Assembly (NCBI GenBank): GCA_029204225.1
Contig: CM055098.1
Span: forward strand, 11,095,052 to 11,159,051
Direction: 5' to 3'
DNA length: 64,000 nucleotides
Source: Diphasiastrum complanatum
Lineage: Eukaryota; Streptophyta; Lycopodiopsida; Lycopodiales; Lycopodiaceae
Position numbers and translations under genes: made by a program. The notes under the pieces are model-generated. The model saw only the letters and a program-made list of their open reading frames with translations. It searched no databases and was not told where the DNA came from. Shown one piece after another: positions 31,613 to 44,541 of this stretch (the first letter of the stretch is position 1; each line of letters opens with the position of its first letter).

Positions 31613-32399
31613 TGCTTTTTTGTTGAGATAGATGAAGTAGATGCCTTGCGCATTGATTCTTTATTGTCAGTAATAGGTTTAATTCCTTTACAAATTGAAT
31701 TAGCTTTGTAGAGCACGTGGTTTCGTCCGCTATAATTGTCTTGTGCTCTACCGCATTACTGACATGTATATTTTTTTGCTATACTTAGTCTGATAATAGC
31801 TCTTTGTTCTGCGTTCAGATTTGTGTCAATATTGCTATGCTTATTTTCGTTATGTCTGACTTTCTTGTTGCTCACTCTGTTAATCAATCCTTAGCAAGTC
31901 ATTATTAGTCTAGCTGTTGGCGACTAATATTTAGTCTTTCCTTTGCGAATCTTTCACGACTGATTCTCAGTTGAGCTCATTCTAGCTCTTCGTGAATCAT
32001 TAGCGACAAATAATTTGTCTAGTTGTTCGCAAAAAGTTATTCTTCTGGTGTTTCATTAATGTTTGGCTATGTAATCAGAATGACCACAATTTCTATCACT
32101 AACATTATGTTCGTTTCTGGTAGGCATAGTCATGCTTAGGGAAAGAGTCATATAGCTCATTCTGCTGCGCACGAACACTTTTCTTTCAAGTTTCAAGTTC
32201 GCTTCTTTTTCGTGTTTGTTTTCTTTTCGAGCTATTTTCGTTTCTCACACACGACACACCCTCTTTCTCCAACATGTATCGACTTGGAATGGATGATATT
32301 TTGAGAAGATGTGTGGTGCCTCACGAAGTACCTTAACTACTCACATTTTCACATGATGGGATGGGAGGTGGACATTCTTCAACAAATATCATTGTTCAA
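31613..32399. other. Unassigned sequence
   Basis: No recognised gene. Just before 32,400 the frame starts to show gypsy pol traces. Confidence 0.4.
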
Positions 32400-33453
32400 A
32401 AACATTTACAATCAGGGTGTTGGTGGCCAACACTTCATAAGGATACCATAAACTATATTTAGTCATGTGAGTTATGTCAACGAGCATGGCATCCTGCAAA
32501 GCAGAATGATGAACATTTGCATCTGGTTTTATCGCAAGCATGATTCAAAAATGGGAACTTGACTATGTTGGTCCTATTTATCCTCCGGCAAGAGGATCTC
32601 AAGCCAGATATATCATCGTAGCAATGGATTATATGACCAAGCGGATTGAGGCAAAATCAATTAGAGTTGCGGATGCTAAGTCTACGGCTAAGTTCCTCTA
32701 TGAGCACATCATTGTTAGATTTGAATTTCCTATCGAGATCGTAAATGATCGCGGAACACACTTTGTCAATGAAACGATAAAGTGGTTGTTGGAAGACTTT
32801 TTCGCTATATACACCAGTTTAGTACTCCGTATTATCCAAGGGGTAATAGACAAGCTGAATCTTCCAATAAGATTCTCTACAACATTATGACAAAAAACAG
32901 CTTAAGCAAGTCATTCTGATTGGGAACATAAACTTCATGCAGCGTTAAGGGAAGTCAGAACTGCTTACAAAGTTAGTATGAATTAGATACCATTTCAACT
33001 CGTTTATGGTCAAGATGTAGTGATGCAGATTGAATTTTTAGTACCATTCTTACGTATAGCAACAACAGAATGATTGGATGATTCAAACCCCTTAGAAATG
33101 CATCATGAGGCTTTACATAAACTATGTGAAACCAGATTGATGGCAGTACATGCATTAGCAGCAAAGAAAGCTCGTCTAAGGCATGGCATAATTGCCTTAC
33201 ACAAAAAAAACAGAAGGAAGGATATCTAGCATTGATGTATAAAACCAAGCTGATCAGAGAGAAATTGAAGTTTACAGGTGAAGGACTATACAAAGTAAAA
33301 GAGATACTATCCTACGGAGTAGATATTTTGGAACACCTAGATGGAAAACGTTTTGACACCCCAGTGAATGGCAGCCGATTACGCAAGTTTTGGGCAGCCA
33401 GTTCAACCAGCATGATCCAAGAACTTATCATTTTTACTTCTGTTGATTTATGA
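32400..33453 (+). pseudogene. Ty3/gypsy integrase region, decayed
   Basis: Traces in order: the zinc-binding part GCWWPTLHKDTINYI with SCELCQRAWHPAK (32,418-32,510); integrase core WELDYVGPIYPPARGSQARY, VAMDYMTKRIEAK and IVNDRGTHFVNETIKW (two catalytic Asp, 32,555-32,790); a frame-broken segment with the YHPQGNGQ-like region degraded; and the C-terminal GPY/F-like module GEGLYKVKEILSYGVDILEH plus VNGSRLRKFW (33,277-33,397). At least four frameshifts or stops. Orientation matches the LTR/PBS at 28,637-29,412, so they might be parts of one broken element, but the intervening block is not retroelement sequence. Confidence 0.8.
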
Positions 33454-35469
33454 TTTTGTTGTTTGGTACTACTTGGTGGTTTCATTTTTTTTGAATAAGA
33501 CAATATAAAAATAAAATAATAAAATAATAAAAACATAAAAAGAGAAAAGAAAAAAAGAATGATGAGCAAACGTAAAGAAAAAGTCATCAGATCAGAAAAA
33601 GAGGAAGGAACTTGTATTTTCAAGAATCAAATTTTGATGGAAAATGACTTAGAAAATCACTTTTTGAGTCAGATCTTGAACATACCACTTTAGGAACCTT
33701 TGCCAAGTTGCCAGATCATACATCCAGCTTAGATACACCTATATTCAGTTTGACGAAGGTTATCTTGCAAAGAAAGTACTTTTTTTGAGGTTAGACAAAC
33801 ATTCAGAAGATTACCACTTTGGGAACTTTCGCCGCCCTGATAGATGAATTTAAAATGCCAAAATTAGATTGTCTAGAGGTTCAAATCATGGAAATTAAAT
33901 GTAGTACCTAGGTGAGGAATGTTCTTAGGTGAATGTTAAACCTTCGCCAGACCTCCGTAACTGTCGCTGGGCTACAACAGTTGTCAGAAATCTTCACCAA
34001 GAATTCTGGAAGCTATTTTCACAAAACTGAAGATGCCTGCAAATTTTTGTCTATAACTTTTCAGCCAAACTAGTACTTTGTCTATTGGACCCTCCAAATT
34101 CACCTATAAAATGGCTGAATTAGATTTCATTTCTCACTTGTGCTAGCGAAGCTCTTGCAAATTTTTCTCGTGATCGAACTTTCCTACAAATTTCTAATAC
34201 ACTCCTAAGTCTTTTCTGCTTTTCGCCTTTCCTTTCTACCATCATGTCTTCTTCTGATACCAGCCAATCTCCATGTTATGTCATTCATCATGATGTTCCA
34301 ACTACAGCTGACGTCATGATGCTTCCTAGCACAAGCAGGGCGGCTGAGTGGATGACCCTTGCTGAGTCACTACTCATGGCAATGGGTATCCATGAGCATA
34401 TCATTACATGCTAAAACTGAACCCATTTGCAATTTTCACATAGATTCACCTTGGCCAAGATATCTCATTAGAATATATGATTCTTGGCCATTCACTGTCA
34501 AACATCTGAAAACCAAGATGGAAGAGGGGCATACACTATCACTAGTAAGAGAGAATATCGAAAAGACTTTAGGAAAGAGTAGCCTATAATTTGAAATCCA
34601 GATCATCATTATAAAAAAGAGAGTATTTGTTGAGAGATGTATAAGCTCCCTAGCTTTGATACTATCACATCATATTTCTTTTTTGAGTCTTATTTTGAAC
34701 TAGAGCAAACAGACATTTTTTGAGAAGACATTACACTCTACCATAAGTATGAGTGTGGAGTGATATGTAGAATGGTTTTGATCTAGTCATCTATAGATGT
34801 CTCATCATTGCAGTTACTAGTACAACCCTAGAAGAACGTATAAGGGAAAAAAAAATCAAGGAGAAAGATTTAGAATCATTTGACGAAGCAATTTGAATAG
34901 AGTGACGTCTCCTTTGGTTTAATATTCATTCCATCACTCCACTTGTTGGTAACTCATTGGAAAAATGTAGAACATCATCATGAGCTAGTAAATATAAGAT
35001 CTCAATCTAAGAGTTCTACCATAACTTATGATTTTATAGCATCTAATTAATCATCAAATCCATAGAACATACAAGCAAGATGTACTGGATTGTCCTCGTC
35101 ACTATCCAATGGACTATCATCATTTCTCTTTGAAAATTGACACTCAAAAAGGGTAGAAATGGAGATTGGCCAGCAGTTTATTTCACGCGTTGAATCAAAC
35201 AAATTCACTCATAAAAACAATAGCCTTGGTTGATAAATGAAAGCCATAGAGTAAAACAATTCATTAAATGGTTGTGATAGAGAGTAGATCTTCAACGAGG
35301 AGGATTTTCACTTTTTTTTTTTCTTTTCCTTAATTTTCATTTTGAAGAGACTAGTGGTACTTGTGATGAGTCATACCATCTGAAGGTCTTTTCTTGCTTT
35401 TTCGAAGATGACACTACATTTTCAAAGGCCCAATCAGTCCCTTTGTGAAAGAATTGCTAAGTATATATA
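33454..35469. other. Mostly non-coding; short ORF at 34,243-34,413
   Basis: A poly-A-rich segment follows at 33,490-33,610. 'accttcgcc'-type motifs recur (33,690, 33,825, 33,945). A 56-codon reading from the ATG at 34,243 (MSSSDTSQSPCYVIHHDVPT) has a plausible start but no recognised family. Nothing else is supported up to 35,470. Confidence 0.35.
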
Positions 35470-35728
35470 GGAATTTCTGGAAGGCATGCCAACTTTGCAT
35501 GACGCCAAAAGATCTTAGCCATATTAAATTCTTGAGGACTTTTGAGACCATTGTTTTCTGAGATCTTGTCTCACACTACTCTTATTGCTTGGTACCCACA
35601 TATTACGTAGGACATATTACGTAGGAGGACTTATGCACGTCATTCAGATCTATTGATGTATTGTCTTACTGCTGCTTGTAGCCAAAACTAGTCAAAAGGA
35701 AGACAACATTCACTTACATTATGCAGAC
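35470..35728 (-). repeat. Dispersed repeats shared with 5,600 and 23,745
   Basis: 35,470-35,635 is the inverted copy of 5,600-5,755. 35,645-35,728 is a direct copy of 23,745-23,830. The two are joined here and separate elsewhere, so this is a mosaic of repeats. Confidence 0.65.
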
Positions 35729-36394
35729 CAGTTAGTTGATTGTTGACTCTTAGATTTTTTTGTTCTTAGATTTCCTTTCAGGTGTCAGAGAAAAAAAATG
35801 CCCTCCAAAATCTCACATATATATTAATAAAATCCAAGATTACATGGACGAAATATGACATAATCAACAAAAAAGAAAACTTAATAGCCAATTCTAAGTC
35901 TATTCTATTTAAAAACTTAGTAATTCTTTTTCGGCGAATAGGGACATCGTCAACATGGCTATATACGAAAAATCTTTGTAGGAACCTGCTATTTTAAATC
36001 AATTTTATATGGAAATAGCCTAAAATATATCATGAAAATTCTTGAGTTAGCCCAATTTCATGTGGTAAAAAATCAGCTAACATTCTGGTGACTTTCACTG
36101 AGGGTGTGGTCCCCACATAATGGACCCAAAGTAATCGAGATTTTTAGTTATAGTAAAACTCATATCCGTAGTCAATAAGAACAAAGTAATCATTTGTAGT
36201 CCACAGTAACAAAGTAATCAGTGACTTGTTGTTATGCCTACTAGCTATGTATCTAGTGAGGATAAAGTCTTATGGTGGCACTAGGATTTGCTCGAGTTGA
36301 GCCTCAGTCACTCATTTATGTCAGCTTTACAGGTCTGTGCTTGTAAGTGTTTGATAGGATGTCAACCTAGCTAGATGGAGAATGTAAGAACCTT
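35729..36394. other. Unassigned, AT-rich
   Basis: No supported gene. A short open reading at 35,782-35,997 is Lys/Ile/Asn-rich and looks like chance. Confidence 0.4.
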
Positions 36395-37216
36395 TGACAA
36401 AAGGTGACATGACACCACACGATATCTGTCATGATCCACAAACAGCCAAGAAGATCAGCCAAGTACCAAGGGGTACAAATATTTGATTTGATGTCATGAC
36501 CTCATCAGAAGTACTCTAGATCGTGGCTAATCTGCCACTCTTGTAATTCACGATTAGTTGTAGATGTTTAATCTTTTCTAATCTATAAGTCACACAACGC
36601 AACACAAAATTGCTCATGAACTATATACTTTTGGCTTTGATGCATAATGTATGTCTAATGCTAGTAAGCAAGACAATAAGTCAGAAGATGAAAAATACAG
36701 AATACCAGTCCGTCTGCGTGCGAGACAATTTTGAATAGGATCTGTAGATCGACAAGTCCGCTAGTAAGTGAGACACGAATTCGTGAGAGAACTGTATTTA
36801 TCTCACGCCAACACACTACGTGAATCTGTCATGTAGTGCTTAAAGAATAAAAAAAAAATATCAATAGATGATATTGTAGCTGTTGTGCACATTATTAATC
36901 TATATGATTGTATGATCTTAAATGTAAATTCGTCTTCTATTATTCGTGTGTTTAATTCACTTGCTCATTTTAATTCCGCACTCAGGTTTGATCTTGTTGA
37001 ATGCTACATTAATTTGTTAACGTAGATCAGCAGTGTCTGACAATTCTCTGAAGGATTGTAGGAGTGATATAGCTGGTAGTGATCAACGATCACATCTGAA
37101 TTTCTAATGAACTAATCTTGTTCGCGAACCCTTTCGCATCACTTTGCTTCTCTTCGATTCGTGCTTCGCTTCGTGAATCACTTGGCTACAAACATAAATT
37201 AATTTCAGAGACTCAC
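36395..37216 (+). repeat. Direct repeat ~0.8 kb, copy 1 (copy 2 at 37,532-38,306)
   Basis: 'gatatctgtcatgatccaca' ... 'ggggtacaaatatttgat' ... 'gagagaactgtattt' ... 'gaggctcacttagg' match in order between the copies, perhaps 88% similar. Both contain a poly-A run before 'tcaatagatgatattgtag'. Copy 1 ends in a region rich in TTCGC/GCGAA. The pair flanks a 315-bp spacer with copia pol sequence, so they could be LTRs of a shrunken element or a tandem duplication. Confidence 0.7.
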
Positions 37217-37238
37217 TTAGGTTTTGTACACAAACACT

Positions 37239-37388
37239 ATGAAGACAGTGAGAGATGTCAGATTTGATGAGAGCAGAATGATTGCCAATGATGATCCTGT
37301 CAGCTATGAAGTTCTTGAAAGACAGTACTATGATCTGCCACCAGCAACGGAGGGACCAGAATACAAACACGAAAACAAAGATTTTTGA
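37239..37388 (+). pseudogene. Copia integrase-tail fragment
   Basis: The reading MKTVRDVRFDESRMIANDDP, then YEVLERQYYDLPPATEGPEY. The 'RDVxFDE' signature marks the C-terminal end of copia integrase just before the variable linker. It lies between the two direct repeats. The rest of pol is missing here; related pieces are at 38,660 and 40,985. Confidence 0.6.
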
Positions 37389-37531
37389 GTCGCTTCGCAT
37401 TCAAGTGACGAATCAGAAGACAAAAGATTCGAGAGGCAGTTTTTTGCTACAGTACTTATAAACCAAGATGGTTTCAGACCTAGCAGAGCAGACAAAGACA
37501 CAAGCATTCAGCTTTCAATTCTGAACCTTTG

Positions 37532-38306
37532 ACAAAAGACGACACGACACGACACGACACAAAATCAGTCATGATCCACAAATAGCCAAGAAGATCAGCT
37601 AAATATCAAGGGGTACAAATATTTGATCTGATGTCATGACATCATCAAAAGTATTCTAGATTGTGGCTAATTTGCCACTCTTGTAATTTGCGATTAGTTG
37701 TAGATGTTTAATCTTTTCTAATTTGTAAGTTACACAACGCGACACAAAATTGCTCACGAACTATATACTTTATGTATTGATGCATAATGTATGTCTAATG
37801 CTAGTAAGCAAGACAAGAAGTCAAAAGACAAAAAATATTGAATACCAATCCGCCTACGCACGAGAAGATTCTGAATAGGATCTGTAGATCCACAAGTTCG
37901 CTAGTAAGCAAGACACGAATTTATAAGAGAACTGTATTTCTCTCACATTGTGTGGATCTGTCATGAAGTGCTTGAAGAATCGAAAAAAAAAAGTCAATAG
38001 ATGATATTGTAGCTAATGTGCACATTATTAATCTGTATGATTGTATGATATTGAATGTAAATTCGTCTGCTACTATTCGTGTGTCTGATTCACTTGCTCA
38101 TTTTAATTCCGCACTCAAGTGTCTAACTACTCTCTGAAGGACTGGAGGAGTGATATAGCCGGCAGTGACCAGTGATCACATCTGAATTCCTGACGAACTG
38201 GTTCGCGAATCCTTTCGCTTCGCTTTGCTTCGTGCTTCGCTTCGCGAATCACTTTGCAAATCACTTCGCTACAAGCGTAAATCAATTTTAGAGGCTCACT
38301 TAGGTT
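37532..38306 (+). repeat. Direct repeat ~0.8 kb, copy 2
   Basis: Counterpart of 36,395-37,216, preceded by a (CGACA)n microsatellite (37,538-37,562). It is followed by a 250-bp tract dominated by TTCGCTT/TTCGTTT repeats (38,205-38,480). Confidence 0.7.
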
Positions 38307-38659
38307 TCACTTCGTTTTGTTTCATTTTGTCCTGTCTCGTTTCGTCTCGTCTCGTCTTGTTACAGAGCTTGATTGATCTTGTCATGAATTCTTTTGCTTC
38401 GTTTTGTTCTTCCAACCTGCATTAATATCAAAGCTCATTTAAGTTTTGCTTTGCTTCGTTTTGTTTTGTTTTCATGTGGAATTCCTCTCGTTTCGTTTGG
38501 CTGTGTTATAGAGCCTGCTTGATCCAACTGGAACAGAAATAACTTGAGTGTCGCAAAAAGTTTTGTGAATCATTCGTAATTTAATTTTATCAGTTTGTCA
38601 CCAGGGTTATAGCTAGAATTTTGCATTTTCTGAGTGCATTTTGTTAGCATCATACTGTA

Positions 38660-38800
38660 CTGATAGAGGTATTATGCATACGAAGACTGTATCATACACA
38701 CCTCAGTAGAATGGAATAGCTGAACGAAGGAATCGTACGTTTATGGAAGCTGCTAGGTGTATGATGGCTCATGCGAAGCACATTATAAATTATTCATGCA
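38660..38800 (+). pseudogene. Copia integrase active-site fragment
   Basis: Reads HTKTVSYTPQ, a TAG stop, NGIAERRNRTFMEAARCMMA. This is the integrase core around the catalytic Glu (TPQQNGxAERxNR), with Gln changed to stop. It is followed by the dispersed 'gcacattataaattattttg' module also found at 23,260 and 43,745. Confidence 0.75.
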
Positions 38801-39036
38801 TACTTGAAAAGCTAGCACATTATAAATTATTTTGTGCAATGTTTCTATAATTCAATCTCATGTCAAATCGTTTCAATATGTATTAGATACCGGGCCTAGA
38901 GGGCCCATTCTCTGACGTTATGGTCAGCTGATGCCTTTCATAACGTTAGCTAATGCCTTTCAAAATGAAGGGTACGAAGCGACATAGGAGATCTCGGGCT
39001 GCTCTTTGCAGGTTTCCAATTGTCCTTGTGCATGTT
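38801..39036. other. Unassigned spacer
   Basis: Repeat module at 38,815-38,850. 'gataacgttagc' and 'cataacgttagctaatgcctttca' form a short local repeat near 38,925-38,965. No gene. Confidence 0.4.
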
Positions 39037-39860
39037 CTATAGCCTAGATTTGCCAACTCTCACCACATCTCGGATCTCCAATTTGCGGTGGCTCATCATG
39101 CCTCCCATGCGTCGTCCCATCCAATTTTGATCAAATTTCAAATCAGGAGAGGGGACTGAAAATTCTCTATAGAACTGGTCAATGACATAATTCTTTTTTT
39201 TATCACTTTTTTTGTGCCAATCTTTGAAAATTTCCCTGTTGAAGACTACATGCATGAGTTGCCTCATACATGTGATCACGTGACCATCATGGTCATCTTC
39301 CACTATGTGCTTCTCTGTATCTATGTCATAGGATGGCAAGACGTCAGCTGATGGATAGGTGTTGAGAGGACTGAGGGAGTTGATTACATTAGGAGAAATT
39401 TGGGTAGGAGTTTGAAGGCGATCATGAGAAGAGTGGGGAGGGATATGAAGAAGACAAGGTTGGGGAGGAGTTTGAGCTGGAGTGTAACCAACAGGGGTTT
39501 GAATGGGAGAAAAAGTGGGTGTAGTGGCCTGGCAAGAGGGATCACAGTGCCATGGAGATCCCCTAGGGGGCGTGGGTACCGTAGAAGGAAAAATGTTAGG
39601 AGAGAGTGTGGGGGTGTCAGGATAATCAAGTGTGATAGATGCAGGAGTCATAGTATCACACACCATCCACGTTGCTTTCTGAGTTAAGATTTCTCGAAGT
39701 AAGAAATCTCTACGATGAGGCATGCTAGATGGATGTGTAGTGGACTTGAGGCCGCATGAAGCATGACATCATCGGCGTCACTGCCACAACAAGAGCCGCC
39801 ACTCCTACGATCTTTTGTTTATCAGTCGGAATTTTGGGAAGAGGATGAGACTTGTTGTTC
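39037..39860 (-). pseudogene. Plant Ptta/En-Spm-like transposase fragment
   Basis: Minus strand. A 3' splice site (catgtgcag) at 39,861 opens an exon beginning EQQVSSSS. The main reading (39,037-39,723) starts MPHRRDFLLREILTQ, has a Pro/Thr-rich low-complexity middle, then GHVITCMRQLMHVVFNREIF, KDWHKKSDKKKNYVIDQFYR, EFSVPSPDLKFDQNWMGRRM and MMSHRKLEIRDVVR. The 'W..KS.KKk..i..f...F..p....fd..W....mg...+..R+..+' arrangement recalls plant transposases of the Ptta/En-Spm type (Pfam Transposase_24). The C-terminal half is absent. Identification is by pattern only. Confidence 0.45.
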
Positions 39861-40984
39861 CTGCACATGCAAGACACATGAATTAGTATTCCAAAAAATG
39901 GTATGGGAGTGGGAGAGAATAGCAAGTTTAAAGAACATAAAATGGATTTGATGTCATACTTGAGGAGCATCATCCCAGTTTATCGACAAGCCCTGCTTCT
40001 CCAATATCTCAAGCAATGCCTCCGTACTATGGGCATACACATACATATACTCGCCATGTGTGGGAGACCGTGCCCCACGACGAATCGTTGCACAAACATT
40101 CCAAATTTTGATTTAAAAAAGAGAGCATTTTATTCCAAGGTGTCAAACAAAAAACCCCAATTGCAAAAAAAAAAACATTTAATAGTCAAATTGCAATTAA
40201 GGGTTTAGAGTACACTTACAAAGTGGGCGCAAAAATGTCCCTCGCCACTACTACCCAAGTGAGAACCCTCGTGGCCTCTAGTCGACTTTGGCTACCACAA
40301 TAACATATCACGCAGATTTCAATGTGGGCGTCCGACGTATTTTCAAAAATTTCATAATCCGTTGCAATCCCACATGTCATAATACAACGTCCAAGTAAAA
40401 AATCCAAAAATCAGAGTCCGGTGGTTGGGAAATATGGGTGGCAGCCAATATTTGAAAGTCCCATCGAAATTCGACATGTCAGATTCCGACATTCAGATGT
40501 GGATATGACCTAGCATGTTTTTAAAAATATATATATATATGTGTAATCCGACATGGACATCGGAATCCGACGGACATCCAAAATCTGAAGTCCAAGTCAG
40601 CACTCGAAAAGCCTGTCCATGACATCTGGGAGCTATCGTCCGGGCTTGAATGTGCACGGATGTCGAAATCCGACGTGTTCTAAAGTTGTCGGATTTCGAC
40701 GTCTGTTTGGTTTCTCGAATTCCCACGATCTAGTGTCTTCTCTCTCATTCTGTTTTTTTCAGGTTGGAGCATCTTTGGAGCAATTGAGGGCAATTGAGGG
40801 CTTGAAGATCAGTGCTTCAAGAATAGTGCTTGAAGATCAGTGTTTGAGGTTGGAGCTTGATTTTTGCTTTTTTTGTTTGTTTGTTTGAGGTTGGTGTATG
40901 TTTGTATGTTTCTTTTGAAAAGAGATAGAGAGTGTGAAAGATAGAAAGTCTAGAATCTGGAGCCATTACCAGCAAATAGGAAGA
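39861..40984. other. Unassigned, with TCCGAC-type motifs
   Basis: No gene recognised. 'atccgac/gtcggat' motifs are frequent between 40,440 and 40,710, partly as inverted pairs ('aaatccgacg...gtcggatttcgacg', 40,663-40,703). 'gcaattgagg' and 'cttgaagatcagtg' are tandemly doubled at about 40,780-40,850. Confidence 0.4.
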
Positions 40985-42402
40985 CTGATACAAATATGGA
41001 ATTGATGGCAACGTATCAAAGTACAAGGCTAGATTGGTAGAAAAAGGTTTCTCTTAGAAGTATGGTGTTGACTATACTGAGACCTTTTCTCCAGTCAAAG
41101 CATTCGTCCTTATGCCTGCTATTTGCATATGCAGCAACATACAGTCTCAAGATCCACATAGTGGATGAAAAAATTGCCTTCTTACACGAAGAGTTGAATG
41201 AGGAGGTCTATATGGAACAACCACTAGGACTCATCGGCTCACGCTTTTCCAACTATGCTTGCTGAATGCAAAGAAGCATATACATACTAAAGCAGTCTAC
41301 TAGGTAGTGGTATAAGAAGAAGGATCGCTCTCTCAGATCCTTAGGATTTCAACCATTGATGGCCGACTACAATGTCTATATGAAGGTCACAGATGGAAAA
41401 CTCATAATCATAGCAGTCTACGTGGATGTCACTTTGATCCTATCCTAAAGCGATGAACTGATTGCTCAGGTAAAGCATGATATTTCATAGTATTTTGAAA
41501 TATCAAACCTAAGAAAAACAAGATGCTACCTAGGATTGCGAATTGACAGAGATCTTGACGAAGGGAAGTTGTATCTTCACCAATCAAGATACATCCAGAA
41601 AATTGCAGATTTTCAGATGACAGATTGCAGGGGAGCTAATACACCCATAGTAGCTTGAACAATTCTGATGAAACAGGATTGTCCATAGAATGCAGAGGAG
41701 TGGGAATCCATGCAGAACGTGCCCTACAGAAAGCTGATCGTATCACTCATGTACTTGCAAATAATATACGCCCTAACATTGCCTACGCAGCTTTCGAGAT
41801 GAGCCAATTTAATATGAATTTAGGCCCTATGCACTGGAAGATAGCCAAAAGGATTATGCAATACCTTCAACAAACGAAGGATTATGGGTTGTGTTTCTCT
41901 CAACATGAAGAGTTCCAGATCAAATCCTACAACAATGCAAGCAGGGCATCTCTAAAAGATGACTGCAAGAGCATCTCAGAAGAATGCACAATAGTAGCTA
42001 GTAGCTGTGATATGGATCAACAGGAAGCAAACCAAAACTGCGCAATCATCTTGTGAAGCAGAGTATGTCGCAACAGCCAAGATGGCGAATGAGCTTACAT
42101 GGTTCAAGCAGTTCCTTGACGGACTGGGATAGAACTCCAACAAGCCGTTGCTACTGTTCATGGATGATACATCTGCCATTCATCTACCGAAGGATCCAGT
42201 GTTCCATTCCAGAACAAAATACATTGCTATCAGATATCATCTGATAAGAGATCTGGTTGAGAAAGACATACTAAGAACCAAATTTGTTCCAATGAAGCAG
42301 ATGGTGGCTGACATCTTCACGAAGCCTCTTGACAAGGCGATTTTTGAGAAGCAGCGTGCAAGCTTAGGAATCAGAAAAATTTCAACTTTGAGAGGGAGCT
42401 GA
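40985..42402 (+). pseudogene. Copia reverse transcriptase-RNase H, decayed
   Basis: Plus strand with many frame breaks. SKYKARLVEKGFS, stop, KYGVDYTETFSPVK; HIVDEKIAFLHEELNEEVYM (RT); a degraded YVDD (VYVDVTLIL); RCYLGLRIDRDLDEGKLYLH; RPNIAYAAFEMSQFNMN; MHWKIAKRIMQYLQQTKDYG; RNase H CEAEYVATAKMANELTWFKQ; VFHSRTKYIAIRYHLIRDLV; MVADIFTKPLDKA. It ends with LRGS, stop and a purine run 'gagagggagc' like a polypurine tract. The lineage is distinct from families A and B and may be the same element as the pieces at 37,239 and 38,660. Confidence 0.85.
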
Positions 42403-43275
42403 AGAAACTAAGAGTTTCTATCTTTCAAAGCCTTAGCATTTTTTCTTAGTTTTTCCTTTGCTGTTTGTGCAATTTGAACTATGTTTTGCACAGTCTACAT
42501 TTTTGAACTCTTTTGTCACACGGTTTGCATTTTTTTTTTGGGTCATGAGAAAAATTCATTCCTAGGTCTAAAACACTTAGAAAATAACTCTGACAACTTT
42601 TTCCGACACTGTCACATTTTTCACATTTTTGCGAAAAGGCGACTGTCTTTAAAGTGCCTTAAGAAAAGTTTTTAGGCCTACTGTCGGCTTTTTCTCCTTT
42701 TGACAAAATGCAACACTTGCCCTTAAAAAAGCGATGCTGTCCTTGAAACAGCGACAACTGCCCTTGAAAAAATGACATTTGCCTTTAAAATCGCGAAAGT
42801 GTCTTTTGGCGAAATGCAAAGGTCTGCGACATAAAGGCAGGGTGTAACGGGCAGAAGGCAGCTAATGCACGGAGAACAATAGCGGGAAACTAGAAGCAGT
42901 TTTGATTAAGCCTAATGTATTTCTTTTCATTAGACCTTTTTTAACTTAATCAGTTCTCTGGATTGATCACATAAGAAAGAGATCATGGAGAGAGGGTCAT
43001 ACAGTCATGGAGATAGATACACAGAACTGTAAGAGTCTGATATAGCGATCAACAATAGCTAGTCGCATTATTTGTGAGAGAGAACATCTCTTGCGCCAAC
43101 GTGCTGATCTAGGAAACAGACAACTCTCAAGAAACATTGTATATTTAGTTCTAATAATAGAAGCGATTTTTGCAATACTCTGTTCTATGATGTGTAAGAT
43201 CTGCAATATTTGTATGCATGCTATTTACTCAACATTATTTGTTGTGTACAAGTTTAATTTAACAACAGATCTGTA
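42400..43275 (+). other. Possible 3' LTR or 3' flank of the decayed copia element
   Basis: Starts TGAAGAAACTAAGAG right after the purine tract. It contains repeated 'cgacactgtcac/cgactgtc/gcgacaactgcc' modules (42,600-42,830) and a block near 43,070 ('gagagaacatctcttgcgccaacgtg') reminiscent of the direct repeats at 36,800. No second copy delimits it, so the end is a guess. Confidence 0.3.
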
Positions 43276-43399
43276 GTAGCGATTTAAGGCTTGGAAGAGA
43301 TCAGACCGTAGTCATTAGTAGTAGCTACTGCTGCCAAGTTGGCTCTTTCTGGCCTTCATCCTTCGAGAATTTTCTCATCAGCACTATCAAAGCATTTGA

Positions 43400-43790
<391 letters not shown>

Positions 43791-44140
43791 TCTCATTTCT
43801 CAATGGGAGCGGAATGCTTGAGCCTCGGGTCCAGTGTTTGGCCTCGGTATAAGCCTACCAAATTTGAACTTGTTTTTGAAACATATTTAAAGAGGATTAT
43901 AAAGAGGCTCAAGGTAGCATGAGGCATTCTAGGACACTTTGCTAATTGAGGGTAATACCGAGACTGATGAAAAAAAGGCCCCTTGGTATAAACCACGGTA
44001 TAAAACAGAACGTAAATGGATATCACTTTTGGAATTTGTTACCTATCAACACATTGAATTCCATTTTCTATCAACATTTGTTGCCATATGCACAAATCTA
44101 TATATATAAAGATATTTGTGTGTCACATTTGTGCCTATGT
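43791..44140. other. Unassigned spacer between microsatellites
   Basis: No gene recognised. Contains 'accacggtataaaac' / 'ccttggtataaacc' local repeats near 43,980. Confidence 0.4.
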
Positions 44141-44178
44141 ATGGGTAGGAGGATGCATGGATGCATCCTCCTACCCAT
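44141..44178. repeat. Perfect 38-bp inverted repeat
   Basis: Two 18-bp arms (ATGGGTAGGAGGATGCAT and its complement) separated by GG. A related imperfect hairpin built on 'atgcatgcat' lies at 44,210-44,262. Confidence 0.9.
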
Positions 44179-44349
44179 CTACTTTTTCAAAAAAATTATT
44201 GAATTCTTATATGCATGCATTGGAAGAGGATGTATGCATCCTGCCCCATGCATGCATATTAAATCCCATGTCCTAATTCAAATCACCAAACCCCTCCCCT
44301 CTTTTCCCTCTCTCACGATCTCTCTTCCCCTCTATCGTGAGCAGTAGGC

Positions 44350-44514
<165 letters not shown>

Positions 44515-44541
44515 GCAAGCACCAAGGAGGGTAGGCTCTCT

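Noticed and set aside
28637-33453. One continuous gypsy element from LTR to integrase
   Set aside because: The interval contains the duplicated non-retroelement block 30,415-31,612 and no Gag, protease or RT.
39400-39687. 95-codon plus-strand ORF
   Set aside because: Antisense to the Pro/Thr-rich part of the Ptta-like reading, Arg/Gly-rich by complementarity.
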